DNA from: Alentia gelatinosa
Taxonomy: Eukaryota; Annelida; Polychaeta; Phyllodocida; Polynoidae
Assembly (NCBI GenBank): GCA_950022655.1
Contig: OX465591.1
Span: 48,627,048 to 48,691,047 of the forward strand
Direction of reading: 5' to 3'
Length of the DNA stretch: 64,000 nt
The translations under genes were made by a program, and so were the position numbers. Below are positions 10,950 to 22,271 of the stretch, one piece after another. Numbering within the stretch: the stretch's first letter is position 1; each line of letters begins with the position of its first letter. The notes beneath the pieces were generated by a model. It did not search any database and was not told the DNA's origin. It saw only the letters and a list, made by a program, of their open reading frames with translations.

Positions 10950-11460
10950 GACTCCTCGGACTCATGGAAAGTGCTGCTAGTAGACTCTTTTTCCACATGT
11001 GGTGTCTGACTTTATCTACTTGGTTACACAATGTCTGCAGCCAAACAAACACCTGGCAACGTATTCTTTAACATTAGATGACTGAGTATAAGAGAGTAAT
11101 ACGTTTATGACACCAGTTTGGATTATTTCCGGAGAAGGAATAGTAATAATTCCATCGTATTCTTTGGTATTCCAGCTCCAATTTGATGTGTTATACATGA
11201 GTATCACCCCAATGATATTTAGATATCGCTTAGATAACACACGAACACCGGAAGCGACGCACCATGACACATTAGCAAGCCTAGTCATCATCATATCTAT
11301 CTTTTTCCAAGGTAAAACTGAAATCATTCTAAATTCTAAAGTTTAGACAGATTAGACTCGTTACTACAATGTCCCAGGTTGTTCCAGCTGCTATATCTCA
11401 TAGAAAACAACTCCTGCAATCACACCCACCGTTCACACTCTTAGGTGTGGTAGCTAGGTG
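10950..11460 (-). pseudogene. Dispersed repeat D, minus copy with broken open frame
   Basis: On the minus strand this matches about 46.30-46.87 kb at DNA level, from the GTGAACGGTGGGTGTGATTG block to the GTTTGGCTGCA block, and less well about 29.99-30.17 kb. Two frames carry the similarity: residues around WNTKEYDGI, TGVINVLLSYTQ and KEYVARC (11016-11327), then, after a frameshift near 11045, FVWLQTLCNQVDKVR (10837-11052). The counterpart at 46.6 kb keeps these in one frame, so this is the more decayed copy. The protein family is not recognised; it may be a transposon product. Confidence 0.55.
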
Positions 11461-11760
11461 TCTCTATACGACATATAGCCTATGATCCATGGGCACCGCC
11501 ATGACGCCCCCCGAGTAGGTGCTCTTCACTAATGGAGGTGAAAAAGTAAGGGTTCTTCACTAAAGGAGGTGGAAAGGAAGTGAGTGATAATTGGGAAATG
11601 TCACAACTCTAGCCTTGCTCACATACATATATAAAGTGTTCCATGTGGAAAACATCATGTCTTGGGATTAATCATTATGTCATCCTGCTTTAGGATGGGT
11701 GTAGAGAGTCAACGGAACCATGGTAAAACATTGAAAGGCAGTTGAATTTGGTAAGAACAA
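11461..11760. other. Unique spacer, nothing recognised
   Basis: Contains a short direct repeat (CTTCACTAA(T/A)GGAGGTG(A/G)AAA at about 11523 and 11553). No gene evidence. Confidence 0.4.
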
Positions 11761-11761
11761 G

Positions 11762-14017
11762 GAGCCAGAATACAGGTTCTGTCCCCCGACGACCTAGTGA
11801 CTGTTTTGTGAACTAACAATGGCTCTATCCCCTATAGGCATGAGGCCAGACTCGATGGCCAGAATACAGGTTCTGTCCCCCGACCACCTAGTGACTGCTT
11901 CGTCAACTAACAATGGCTCTGTCCCCTATAGGCATGAGGCCAGACTCGATGGCCAGAATACAGGTTCTGTCCCCCGACCACCTAGTGACTGTTTCGTGAA
12001 CTAACAATGGCTCTGTTCCCTATAGGCATGAGGCCAGACTCGATGGCCAGAATACAGGTTCAGTTCCCCGACCACCTAGTGACTGTTTCGTGAACTAACA
12101 ATGGCTCTGTTCCCTATAGGCATGAGGCCAGACTCGATGGCCAGAATACAGGTTCTGTCCCCCGACCACCTAGTGACTGTTTCGTGAACTAACAATGGCT
12201 CTGTTCCCTATAGGCATGAGGCCAGACTCGATGGCCAGAATACAGGTTCTGTCCCCCGACCACCTAGTGACTGCTTCGTGAACTAACAATGGCTCTGTCC
12301 CCTATAGGCATGAGGCCAGACTCGATGGCCAGAATACAGGTTCTGTCCCCCGACCACCTAGTGACTGTTTCGTGAACTCACAATGGCTCTGTCCCCTATA
12401 GGCATGAGGCCAGACTCGATGGCCAGAATACAGGTTCTGTCCCCCGACCACCTAGTGACTGTTTCGTGAACTAACAATGGCTCTGTCCCCTATAGGCATG
12501 AGGCCAGACTCGATGGCCAGAATACAGGTTCTGTCCCCCGACCACCTAGTGACTGTTTCGTGAACTAACAATGGCTCTGTCCCCTATAGGCACGAGGCCA
12601 GACTCGATGGCCAGAATACAGGTTCTGTCCCCCGACCACCTAGTGACTGTTTCGTGAACTAACAATGGCTCTGTCCCCTATAGGCATGAGGCCAGACTCG
12701 ATGGCCAGAATACAGGTTCTGTCCCCCGACCACCTAGTGACTGTTTCGTGAACTCACAATGGCTCTGTCCCCTATAGGCATGAGGCCAGACTCGATGGCC
12801 AGAATACAGGTTCTGTCCCCCGACCACCTAGTGACTGTTTCGTGAACTAACAATGGCTCTGTCCCCTATAGGCATGAGGCCAGACTCGATGGCCAGAATA
12901 CAGGTTCTGTCCCCCGACCACCTAGTGACTGTTTCGTGAACTAACAATGGCTCTGTCCCCTATAGGCATGAGGCCAGACTCGATGGCCAGAATACAGGTT
13001 CTGTCCCCCGACCACCTAGTGACTGTTTCGTGAACTAACAATGGCTCTGTCCCCTATAGGCATGAGGCCAGACTCGATGGCCAGAATACAGGTTCTGTCC
13101 CCCGACCACCTAGTGACTGTTTCGTGAACTAACAATGGCTCTGTCCCCTATAGGCATGAGGCCAGACTCGATGGCCAGAATACAGGTTCTGTCCCCCGAC
13201 CACCTAGTGACTGTTTCGTGAACTAACAATGGCTCTGTCCCCTATAGGCATGAGGCCAGACTCGATGGCCAGAATACAGGTTCTGTCCCCCGACCACCTA
13301 GTGACTGTTTCGTGAACTAACAATGGCTCTGTCCCCTATAGGCATGAGGCCAGACTCGATGGCCAGAATACAGGTTCTGTCCCCCGACCACCTAGTGACT
13401 GTTTCGTGAACTAACAATGGCTCTGTCCCCTATAGGCACGAGGCCAGACTCGATGGCCAGAATACAGGTTCTGTCCCCCGACCACCTAGTGACTGTTTCG
13501 TGAACTAACAATGGCTCTGTCCCCTATAGGCATGAGGCCAGACTCGATGGCCAGAATACAGGTTCTGTCCCCCGACCACCTAGTGACTGCTTCGTGAACT
13601 AACAATGGCTCTGTCCCCTATAGGCATGAGGCCAGACTCGATGGCCAGAATACAGGTTCTGTCCCCCGACCACCTAGTGACTGTTTCGTGAACTAACAAT
13701 GGCTCTGTCCCCTATAGGCATGAGGCCAGACTCGATGGCCAGAATACAGGTTCTGTCCCCCGACCACCTAGTGACTGTTTCGTGAACTAACAATGGCTCT
13801 GTCCCCTATAGGCATGAGGCCAGACTCGATGGCCAGAATACAGGTTCAGTTCCCCGACCACCTAGTGACTGCTTCGTCAACTAACAATGGCTCTGTCCCC
13901 TATAGGCATGAGGCCAGACTCGATGGCCAGAATACAGGTTCTGTCCCCCGACCACCTAGTGACTGTTTCGTGAACTAACAATGGCTCTGTTCCTTATAGG
14001 CACGAGGCCAGACTCGG
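11762..14017. repeat. 94-bp satellite, about 24 copies
   Basis: The unit holds ACTAACAATGGCTCTGTCCC, CTATAGGCATGAGGCCAGAC, TCGATGGCCAGAATACAGGT and CCCCCGACCACCTAGTGACT. Units are nearly identical; variants are single-base (GTCCC/GTTCC, CATGAGG/CACGAGG, TTTCGTG/CTTCGTC). The variant GTTCC clusters at the left end. No long frame, since 94 is not a multiple of three. Confidence 0.97.
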
Positions 14018-14260
14018 CCGTGTTAGTCTGAGCGACGCCTCAGTAGACAATGCCCCGTCAGGCGGCGCTGGACGGAGACGCCTGTATTACAGGTGCGGGT
14101 CTGGGCGGAGACACAGAGGCGGACATCACGGACGTAGCGGAGTGTACGAGGCCGACGTGATCAGTCTCTTATCAGCCCTTATCTCCCACCTCCCGAGCCT
14201 CTTATCAAACAGTGTTCTCGTGATGTCACCACTCACCCAAACCACGCAGTTACTGACCCC
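14018..14260. other. GC-rich unique segment
   Basis: CpG-rich sequence after the satellite. No frame or motif recognised. Confidence 0.4.
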
Positions 14261-14261
14261 T

Positions 14262-14426
14262 TACGTGACAACGTGCAGTGACAACGTGCAGTGACAATGT
14301 GCGGGGTGACAACGTGTGACAAGGTGCTCGTGACAATGTGCGGGGTGACAACGTGTGACAACGTGCTGCGTGATAAGGTGCTGCATGACAATGCGCCATG
14401 TGACAATGTGCCATGTGACAATGTGC
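14262..14426. repeat. Short-period GTGACAACGTGC repeats
   Basis: Irregular 10-20-bp units built from GTGACAA(C/T)GTGC with CGGG and TGCTG spacers. The Ser/Thr/His frame on the minus strand is an artefact. Confidence 0.8.
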
Positions 14427-14720
14427 TGTGTAGTTTAACGTCCAATCTGTTCAATTAGACTTAATTTGTTTTACTTTACTCAAATTTGCAGATCCTGTTG
14501 GAATAGCAAGGTATGCTGCCTGGTTGATCCAGGCATCTTACTCTTATAAATTATATCTTATAGGAAATCTTACATTCCCTGAGGAAGTCAAGAATTTCTC
14601 CCTTGTCAGTGTTATGGAATACACTGCACATTGCTGTCACATTGTTTAGGAATTTCTTTCTGCTCTATTTTTGTGGTCTGACAATGTAGCATGAGATGTT
14701 TTACACTCAGCGGAGTTTAA
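14427..14720 (-). mobile_element. SINE tail fragment followed by unique sequence
   Basis: 14429-14470 carries the reverse complement of the SINE 3' end (TAGTTTAACGTCCAATCTGT, TCAATTAGACTTA). The rest of this stretch is AT-rich and unassigned. Confidence 0.5.
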
Positions 14721-14721
14721 T

Positions 14722-15215
14722 GTGACAAGGGCCGTTATGTGTGACGACTGACCATACTCCGTGACAACGGGCTGTACCACTCCGTGACAACGGGCCGTAT
14801 GATTCTGTGACAACGGGCTGTATGATTCTGTGGTGTGGTATCAGAACAGTGTTGTCTTTGTTTGGCTGTTGGTCTCAAGGTTCAGCTGTTCTCACTGGGT
14901 TTACACCACACAGTAACCACCACACCACGGGACGACGTGACGACAGGCCGTATCACTCCGTGACAACGGGCCGTATGATTCTGTGGTGTGGTATCAGTGT
15001 GTTCTTTGTTTGGCTGTTGGTCTCAAGGTTCAGCTGTTCTCACTGGGGTTACACCACACAGTAACCACCACACCACGGGACGATATGACGACGGGCCGTA
15101 TCACGCCGTGACAACGGGCCGTATGATTCTGTGGTGTGGTAACAGTGTTGTCTTTGTTTGGCTGTTGGTCTCAAGGTTCAGCTGTTCTCACTGGGTTTTC
15201 ACCACACAGTAACCA
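14722..15215. repeat. ~150-bp tandem repeat, about 3 copies
   Basis: Each unit contains TATGATTCTGTGGTGTGGTA, GTTTGGCTGTTGGTCTCAAG and CAGTAACCACCACAC. Starts lie near 14821, 14974 and 15122. Smaller GTGACAACGGGC repeats precede it. Confidence 0.9.
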
Positions 15216-15750
15216 CCACACGTGTTTATAGTGACGCGCCATGTGCCCACAATCACTCCACAGTCATCTCAGTCATCCTGCTTCACTTCCAGTAATTGGG
15301 AGTTCCACAGGGCTATATCTACTACATCCCTATATAGACCTGGAACTCACAGTCATATTTCTCCTTCTCTTTCTATTCTCAATATTCAGAGATACTCTTC
15401 TGAATTCCATTCAGGTATAAAACACTTAAGAGGCTAGTAACCTTATCAGTAACTCTCGGCTAACACTGGGGATTTTTTTTAATTTTTTTTTAGACTTTTA
15501 TTTTGTCTGGCAGCGCTCAGCTGTTATACAAGCTGGTTTCCATGCTCCACCAGAAGTGGTGATTGTACAATTTTCATCATTTCGTGATTTTCATGTAATT
15601 TGTAAAACAAATAAACATATAAACATATACAAGCAGTGTGCTAAGTTGTTACATCGTCCGTTTAACACAGCAGACGACATCTCAAGAAGTTCATCAAAAT
15701 AGAACCCGGTATTTCCTCATGTGAGTCACATGGAGTGACACCAACTGATG
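15216..15750. other. Unique spacer with poly-T
   Basis: A T-rich tract lies at about 15472-15495. No gene or known repeat recognised. Confidence 0.4.
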
Positions 15751-15754
15751 CAAT

Positions 15755-16332
15755 CTTGTGGTGTATTGTTTATTTATATGATTCTCGATCCAGTTCTATA
15801 GAAGTAACTGGACCTTGTTGGTCGTGACTGGACCGTGCTTGTGGTGTATTGTTTATTTATATGATTCTCGATCCAGTTCTATAGAAGTAACTGGACCTTG
15901 TTGGTCGTGACTGGACCGTGCTTGTGGTGTATTGTTTATTTATATGATTCTCGATCCAGTTCTATAGAAGTAACTGGACCTTGTTGGTCGTGACTGGACC
16001 GTGCTTGTGGTGTATTGTTTATTTATATGATTCTCGATCCAGTTCTATAGAAGTAACTGGACCTTGTTGGTCGTGACTGGACCGTGCTTGTGGTGTATTG
16101 TTTATTTATATGATTCTCGATCCAGTTCTATAGAAGTAACTGGACCTTGTTGGTCGTGACTGGACCGTGCTTGTGGTGTATTGTTTATTTATATGATTCT
16201 CGATCCAGTTCTATAGAAGTAACCGGGACCTTGTTGGTCGTGACTGGACCGTGCTTGTGGTGTATTGTTTATTTATATGATTCTCGATCCAGTTCTATAG
16301 AAGTAACTGGACCTTGTTGGTCGTGACTGGAC
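15755..16332. repeat. 83-bp array, 7 near-identical copies
   Basis: The unit holds CTTGTGGTGTATTGTTTATT, TATATGATTCTCGATCCAGT and TAACTGGACCTTGTTGGTCG. By eye, the only difference among units is AACCGGGACC for AACTGGACC in the sixth. Such homogeneity implies very recent expansion or gene conversion. Confidence 0.97.
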
Positions 16333-16451
16333 ACAGCTCCACTTAGCGGGTTTCTACTAGATCTCAGGTCTAAGCTGATTTCATAACTTCCTGGCGAGAA
16401 GCCAATGTTTACCCTGGTAAAGGTGGTCTTAACCTTCTAACCCCAACACAG

Positions 16452-16700
16452 ACAGCGACCTCCTGCCTCCCTCCAGACAAGTATAATACAAAAATACACC
16501 CCTACCTCCCTCCAGACAATTATAATACAAAAATACACCTCCTGCCTCCCTCCAGACATTTATAATACAAAAATACACCCCCTACCTCCCTCCAGACAAT
16601 TATAATAGAAAGATACACCCCCTACCTCCCTCCAGACAATCATAATACAAAAATACACCCCTTACTTCACTCCAGACAACCTTCATACGAAAATACATCC
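16452..16700. repeat. ~40-bp array, 6 copies
   Basis: Units of CCCCTACCTCCCTCCAGACA followed by ATTATAATACAAAAATACAC. It adjoins the 39-bp array; both share a CCCTACC...TA(T/A)(A/G)ATACA layout, so they may have a common origin. Confidence 0.9.
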
Positions 16701-17215
16701 CCTTCCTCAATATCGACACTTGTCATGTAAGAATACATGCCCTACCCCAATATCAACACTCGACAAGTATGATACATGCCCTACCCCAATATCAACACTC
16801 GACAAGTATGACACATGCCCTACCCCAATATCAACACTCGACAAGTATGATACATGCCCTACCCCAATATCAACACACAACAAGTATGATACATGCCCTA
16901 CCCCAATATCAACACACAACAAGTATGATACATGCCCTACCCCAATATCAACACTCAACAAGTATGATACATGCCCTACCCCAATATCAACACTCGACAA
17001 GTATGATACATGCCCTACCCCAATATCAACACTCAACAAGTATGATACATGCCCTACCCCAATATCAACACTCGACAAGTATGACACATGCCCTACCCCA
17101 ATATCAACACTCGACAAGTATGATACATGCCCTACCCCAATATCAACACTTGTCATGTACGAATACATCCCCTACCCCAATATCGACACCCGTCATGTAT
17201 GAATACATCTACGGA
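16701..17215. repeat. 39-bp array, about 13 copies
   Basis: Units of TATGATACATGCCCTACCCC and AATATCAACACTCGACAAG. With a 39-bp period, three overlapping frames of about 150 aa stay open on both strands; this is a repeat artefact. Edge units read CTTGTCATGTA instead of CTCGACAAGTA. Confidence 0.95.
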
Positions 17216-17326
17216 TAATCACACAAGTATATGCGTGTGAATACAGCAGTTCTCTTCTCTATATGACCACAGGACCTCCACAACACCAGTAGAGAAACCC
17301 TTCAGAATGGTACACATACCTCACAC

Positions 17327-17484
17327 TGGTCACCCACCCCTACACCACACCCCTACACCACACCCCTACACCACACCCCTACACCACACCCCTACACCAC
17401 ACCCCTACACCACACCCCTACACCACACCCCTACACCACACCCCTACACCACACCCCTACACCACACCCCTACACCACACCCCG
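17327..17484. repeat. 13-bp array (CCCCTACACCACA)n
   Basis: About 11 perfect copies. C-rich on the plus strand, G-rich on the minus. Confidence 0.95.
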
Positions 17485-18015
17485 ACCCTCTCCCAAACCT
17501 CGGTCGCCGTTTTCTGGACCTGTCACCGGAAATCTTTATAAAAAAATAGGTTTAGAATCAAAGACTCGGGGGGGAGTCTGAGATAATCTCCAACAGGATG
17601 TCAGTGAACAGATAATCCTCTAGCGGGTTAACGCTCTCTCGGCCTAATCCCCCCCCCCCCCAAGCCCGTGGCGACCGCTGTACGCCACACGCGACCACTC
17701 AGTGAAGTGAAGGTAAATATCCACCCCTCTTATTATCCATCGTATACAAAGCCCCCATTGAGAATGTACAGGGACTCAGTAAACCACGACCCATTACATA
17801 AAACCTGTCAGATACCATAACTGTGGTATACGGATTCATATAGGTGGTATACACATGATATATCTCCATTGAGGGTAAAGTATTCACTCTCATCTCCATT
17901 GAGGGTAAAGAAGCAGGGATGCCAGTTGAGGTCAGAAAAAAGAAAAAAACACGGAAATATTTTTCTTGACATTACATGGTATTATACATTACATTTATAT
18001 ACCCAAAACTATACC
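17485..18015. other. Unique spacer, nothing recognised
   Basis: Contains a C homopolymer (about 17649-17661) and a short direct repeat of CTCCATTGAGGGTAAAG (near 17864 and 17893). No gene evidence. Confidence 0.4.
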
Positions 18016-18019
18016 CTTA

Positions 18020-18340
18020 CAGTGGGTGTCTCCTTACACGAGGTGTCACCCTTCCACGGATTGACCCCTTACACGGAGTGTCACCTTACACGGATTGACC
18101 CCTTACACGGAGTGCCCCCTTACACGGAGTGCCCCCTTACACGGAGTGACCCCTTACACGGAGTGACCCCTTACACGGAGTGACCCCTTACACGGAGTGC
18201 CCCCTTACACGGAGTGACCCCTTACACGGAGTGACCCCTTACACGGAGTGACCCCTTACACGGAGTGACCCCTTACACGGAGTGACCCCTTACACGGAGT
18301 GACCCCTTACACGGAGTGACCCCTTACACGGAGTGCCCCC
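18020..18340. repeat. 17-bp array, left part
   Basis: GACCCCTTACACGGAGT units with a GCCCCC variant. The array stops abruptly at TTAA (18341) and resumes in the same orientation at 19101, so it was split by an insertion. Confidence 0.92.
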
Positions 18341-19100
18341 TTAAAGCCAATACCCACTGAACGATTTCGCTCCACCGATTTTCTCCCTGAATCGTCAGGG
18401 CTATTTAACTTGTCTCAGGCGAATATGTGCATAGCGTTGACTATCCCCACAACGTTTATGGCAGCCATTAGCATGAGTTAAGCGTAAGCAAATTCTGTCC
18501 ACACTGGACGATTGACTGCGTAAATCGTGAGCGATTTAGGGCCACCGATAAAGGAACAAGTAATAAATCTCAGTACAGTAGAACCCCGCCTAACGGACAC
18601 CCCGCGTAAGCGGACACCCCGCGTTAACGGACACCTTTTGTCGGAACGGTTCCCTATATTAGATGTTTAATTTACCCCGTGTAAGCGGACACCCCGCGTA
18701 AGCGGACACTTTGGCCCGGAACGGAGGGTGTCCGCTTACGCGGGGTTCTACTGTATATGGGAGTTAAATCGGTGAGCTGGCCTCAGTCTGTGTGTGGCAT
18801 GGGCATTTCTGCTCACCCAGCGACTAATTAAGGGCCATAATTGGTAGGAACCACGGGGGGTATTTCTTAAACTCCGTTCCTTAATTTATCGGTCCCGATT
18901 TCGGAACATTGGACTGCAATTTCTCGGAGACAAAGGTACATCGCCATGGGGGGGATTTCCAAATCCTAGGCAAATTACTGTAGGGGGGTGTCACATTGGC
19001 CGACACATTTTCTAGGCCTCGCCTGAGCTTACGATTGTTTTTTTGTCGCCGAGAAAGGAACATTCATGTTCCGAAATCGTACAGTGTGTATTGGCTTTAA
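18341..19100. mobile_element. TTAA-flanked TIR element splitting the 17-bp array
   Basis: TTAA (18341-18344 and 19097-19100) flanks inverted ends AGCCAATACCCACTGAACGA and its complement, with 2 mismatches in 29 bp counted from TTAA. The 752-bp interior has no long frame and carries a second MITE at 18576-18753. TTAA duplication is typical of piggyBac-type and some other cut-and-paste families, but without a transposase the superfamily stays open. The interrupted array proves that this segment was inserted. Confidence 0.85.
18576..18753. mobile_element. pogo/Tc1-like MITE nested inside the TTAA element
   Basis: 178 bp with ends CAGTAGAACCCCGCCTAACG and CGCGGGGTTCTACTG, flanked by TA on both sides (18574-18575, 18754-18755). 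Inside, GTAAGCGGACACCCCGC motifs recur. CAGTAGAACCCCG termini with TA duplication fit the pogo/Tigger group of Tc1/mariner elements. Confidence 0.85.
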
Positions 19101-19322
19101 CACGGAGTGGCCCCCTTACACGGAGTGACCCCTTACACGGAGTGACCCCCTACACGGAGTGACCCCCTACACGGAGTGACCCCTTACACGGAGTGACCCC
19201 CTTACACGGAGTGACCCCTTACACGGAGTGACCCCTTACACGGGCCCCCCCCCCCCTTCCACGGAGTGACCCCTTACACGGAGTGCCCCCTTACACGGAG
19301 TGCCCCCTTACACGGGGTTCTG
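19101..19322. repeat. 17-bp array, right part
   Basis: Continuation of the array interrupted at 18340, with a C homopolymer (about 19245-19256). It ends at ACACGGGGTTCTGCTGTC, which echoes the terminal GGGGTTCTACTGT of the nested MITE. Confidence 0.9.
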
Positions 19323-19950
19323 CTGTCTATGTATATCGGATATAAACCTGTTTTATACCGTAGAGTACGTACGAGATCCAGTAGCGGGGGTGTTATGTAC
19401 ACAGCATGGCGAGGTAACCAGTCGAGTCGGGATAGGTCGGGGGGATACATAGACTGGCCTCATTCCCTGTGTCCTACGTCCTACCCTCACCAGCCTACCC
19501 TCCACCTCACAGAAGACATCCTGGGCCAGCTAGAGGAAGCTTACACAATGCATTTCATATTGATTTAACCTAATAATTCACTGAAAGCTCATAATCAAAG
19601 ACTTGAGCAAGTCTAGGGGATACACAGGGACAGGGCTGGGTACACAGACAGAGTATGGCCGTGTTCCTGGACTCTCGCTCTGTTCTCACCGGACCAGCCT
19701 TTACGTGTAGGATCCAGGCTTATTAAACACCCCCCTGATGACTGACAGTGTGAGTACTTACATCGTTCCGTCAGATCCACTCGGAGACACGCTGTTGGAC
19801 CTGTCCCCCGCTCTCTCCCCCGCTCTGTCCGGGCCTCACTGTTATATCACTGAGGCGCCGTCTGCGGGCCGGGCCGGGAGGCCGTACACACACACCACAC
19901 CACCGTCTGTCGTGGTCCAGTCGTATCCAGTGGCCGTGTGTTAACGCGGT
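19323..19950. other. Mixed unique sequence with a dispersed fragment
   Basis: 19574-19617 (CTCATAATCAAAGACTTGAG, CAAGTCTAGG) matches 30429-30460. The rest is CpG-rich with no supported gene. Confidence 0.45.
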
Positions 19951-19957
19951 ACGAGTC

Positions 19958-20240
19958 ACTTACAGTGTGGGGTGAGAATGTCGTCTGCGCGCCTCTCAGT
20001 GGAGATCGACGCTAACTTGTAGGGAGATCGGTAACGTGTAGAGAGTCCAGTCACAGTCTTCACTCTCACAACAAACCACACACAACACACACACCACCTC
20101 ACTCGCCGGTCACATGACCCGCTCGCCTGATCCGCCCGCCGCATGAGACGACCACGCTCATTGGTCGAGAGGGACGCCGCCCCCAGCAACCAGACGCGCG
20201 CTCTCCCAGCGGAGTGGTGGGTGTGTGAGGGTACACTCTC
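19958..20240 (-). promoter_or_regulatory. CpG-rich promoter-like segment (tentative)
   Basis: Contains an E-box-type palindrome GGTCACATGACC (20108-20119), a minus-strand CCAAT (20159-20164) and an AGCAACC element near 20186, in CpG-dense sequence without a TATA box. On the minus strand GTAAGT (a splice-donor string) lies at 19958-19963. The arrangement resembles that at 32.1-32.3 kb. Promoter activity is inference. Confidence 0.3.
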
Positions 20241-20575
20241 CGGCGGAGTGGTGGTGTGTCAGTGAGTACGCTGGTGGGTAGCGTGCTGTGACTGGGAGGC
20301 AGTGTGAACGCGGGGAACCAGCGTGGGGTCACGTGGTGGGTGGTGTGATCGGGAGGCCGTGAACGAGTTGAATCGTTCGTCATCTCGTCTATATAGGTGT
20401 GTGATGAATGTGTGTGTGTGTGTAAGCCACACCTTAAACTGATATGTGAAACCATTAGCCACACTACAAACGTACACATGTATCATCTGAAATCATGTTG
20501 GTAAGGTGTGTGTTTGTTGTTTCTTTTTGTCTCTTGAAAGAGCCAGATGACAGGGGAATTAAAGAAGAAACCAAC
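20241..20575. other. Unique spacer with short (GT)n
   Basis: GTGTGTGTGTGTG lies near 20409-20424. No supported gene. Confidence 0.4.
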
Positions 20576-20577
20576 AA

Positions 20578-20653
20578 GTTTTGGTCAAAGTCGTCGTTCT
20601 CCACGACACATAGCATTCAAACTAGTTGGAGAATGACTTCTCTGACCAAAACG
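20578..20653. repeat. Hairpin paired with MITE family C
   Basis: Arms GTTTTGGTCAAAGTCGTCGT...CTCCA and TGGAGAATGACTTCTCTGAC...CAAAAC are inverted with a few mismatches. It precedes the family C copy by 14 bp. Confidence 0.75.
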
Positions 20654-20667
20654 AGTTGTTTTCTGTA

Positions 20668-20810
20668 TTTATCTCACCCCTGTACACACTAAAAGAATGG
20701 GCAACAAAGAGGATATAGACCATGGAGAACGGACTGCAATACTTGAAGGAGCATGGAGAACGAGATCGCAATGTTAAGCCTATGGACTTTTATTCCAGGG
20801 GTGAGATAAA
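20668..20810. mobile_element. MITE family C copy
   Basis: TIRs TTTATCTCACCCCTG and CAGGGGTGAGATAAA; the inner signature AATGTTAAGCCTATGGACTT is present near the right end. No coding capacity. Confidence 0.85.
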
Positions 20811-21440
20811 ACAATAAATATAATCAAATACAAAAAAAATTAGGATTACCTCACCCTGATTTATTATCATTACATGCACTGTACCTAAAAATATCAAGTA
20901 GCAACCACGTCTAAACCCCACACCAAAGACTGGAGACAATTTAAGCTGGATGCAAACATACTTACGTAATATCTATGGCTAAAACTTACCCATAGAAGTA
21001 ATATTCACGCCTAGAACACAAAGAAGTAATATCCACGCCTAAAACCTACACATAGAAATAATATCCACGCCTAAACCACATAGATGTAATACATATTTAT
21101 TATATACCCATGTAGTATATTTGATAATTACGTACTGCTGCTCCTTGTGCAGTATAAATTGTGTACTGAACCCTGTGATGGAAAATTTTTGTGGTTACTG
21201 TGTTAGTGACCGGCCGACCACCAACCCACCATAGGCTTGGAGGAATGAAAAAATGACTTGGGGGCTGGGGAAAAAACTTACCTGCTATACATGAACTGTT
21301 TCCAGTACATACCAATTTCTAAGAGAGACAATGAGCGTTACGTTGAAGATTTCAAAGTGTATTACCTTCCAAATATGTTGTAGTGTTCCTTGAAAGTTAC
21401 AAAAAAGAGTATAAATAAGAGTGTTCGTTCTGCTACCATT
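20811..21440. other. AT-rich spacer with small repeats
   Basis: At 20960-21095 there are about three loose copies of AAGTAATATCCACGCCTAAA. Nothing else recognised. Confidence 0.4.
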
Positions 21441-21444
21441 CACT

Positions 21445-21545
21445 ATGTATTTTGTATGCCCTGAGGAAGGGACGTAGGTCTCGAAACGTCGGCAGAGTTG
21501 TTAAATACAGAATTCCACATGGACAATTGAAAACCGTTTATTTGG
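21445..21545 (+). mobile_element. Retroelement 3' tail, Penelope-like (tentative)
   Basis: CCCTGAGGAAGGGACGTAGG, TCTCGAAACGTCGGCAG at 21459-21495 has the CCTGAGGAAG...CGAAACGTC layout seen at the 3' end of many Penelope-like and related retroelements. The stem GGAC-GTAG-GTCT followed by CGAAAC resembles a hammerhead-ribozyme half, but the usual CTGATGA reads CTGAGGA. No reverse transcriptase or GIY-YIG frame lies upstream, so this would be a severely truncated copy. Confidence 0.4.
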
Positions 21546-22270
21546 AGTTTGAGTCAACTTGTCAAGTTTGAGGGTTGTTCTAATTTGTTCATTTTGAACC
21601 CTGTGCAGTACACTGTTATACTGCACACGTTCAAACATCAGCAGTGTGTGGGCTTTCACAAAGACATGTCTTCTATGCCAATATATGGTAAGACTTTATC
21701 AATTTGGGGTATAAGATAAATATGTAACGACCCACCGTGCTTGTACATTCTACAAAACTCGTACAGCACTCCATTCAAACTAAACGCGACATACTTAACT
21801 CTCTCTGTTCAGATTGTGATTAACCCTCATTATAACTGATGAGGGTACAGAATGAGGGAGGAGTGAGGGGGGAGTGAGAGGTGTGGGCCCCCCGCGGGAA
21901 CTGGGTTAAGTACAGGGTGTACACCGCTCCACCTTAACGCGGCCAACAGGCTACACTTAATACTCAGTTAATACCAGACTGAGGCAGGTACTTATAATCT
22001 AAATGGGGATTTGTTTACAAATAGAGCCTCTTTTTGTCAACATTACTCTGGGTGTGCCTGTGAAGGGAACTGTAGAAAACACCCGCTACCTGGGTTCATG
22101 TCATGTGTGGAGATACTGATATGATATATATGTGCTGAGATAATAGAGTCAATGTACTGATAGGTACATAATACATTACATACACATGTACAGCTATATC
22201 AGGGAGGTCGGGGGATTGGCCACAGGTGCCACTGAGGGTCTGTGGGGAGGTTCAAGCCACGGTTTTATTA
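21546..22270. other. Unique spacer, nothing recognised
   Basis: AT-leaning with a purine-rich patch near 21845-21890. No gene evidence. Confidence 0.4.
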
Positions 22271-22271
22271 T

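Noticed and set aside
14516..14540. CCTGGTTGATCC, as at the 5' end of 18S rRNA
   Set aside because: Only about 12 bases match; the following sequence is not rRNA. Chance, helped by a local palindrome.
16720..17218. Three overlapping ~150-codon frames
   Set aside because: 39-bp array artefact.
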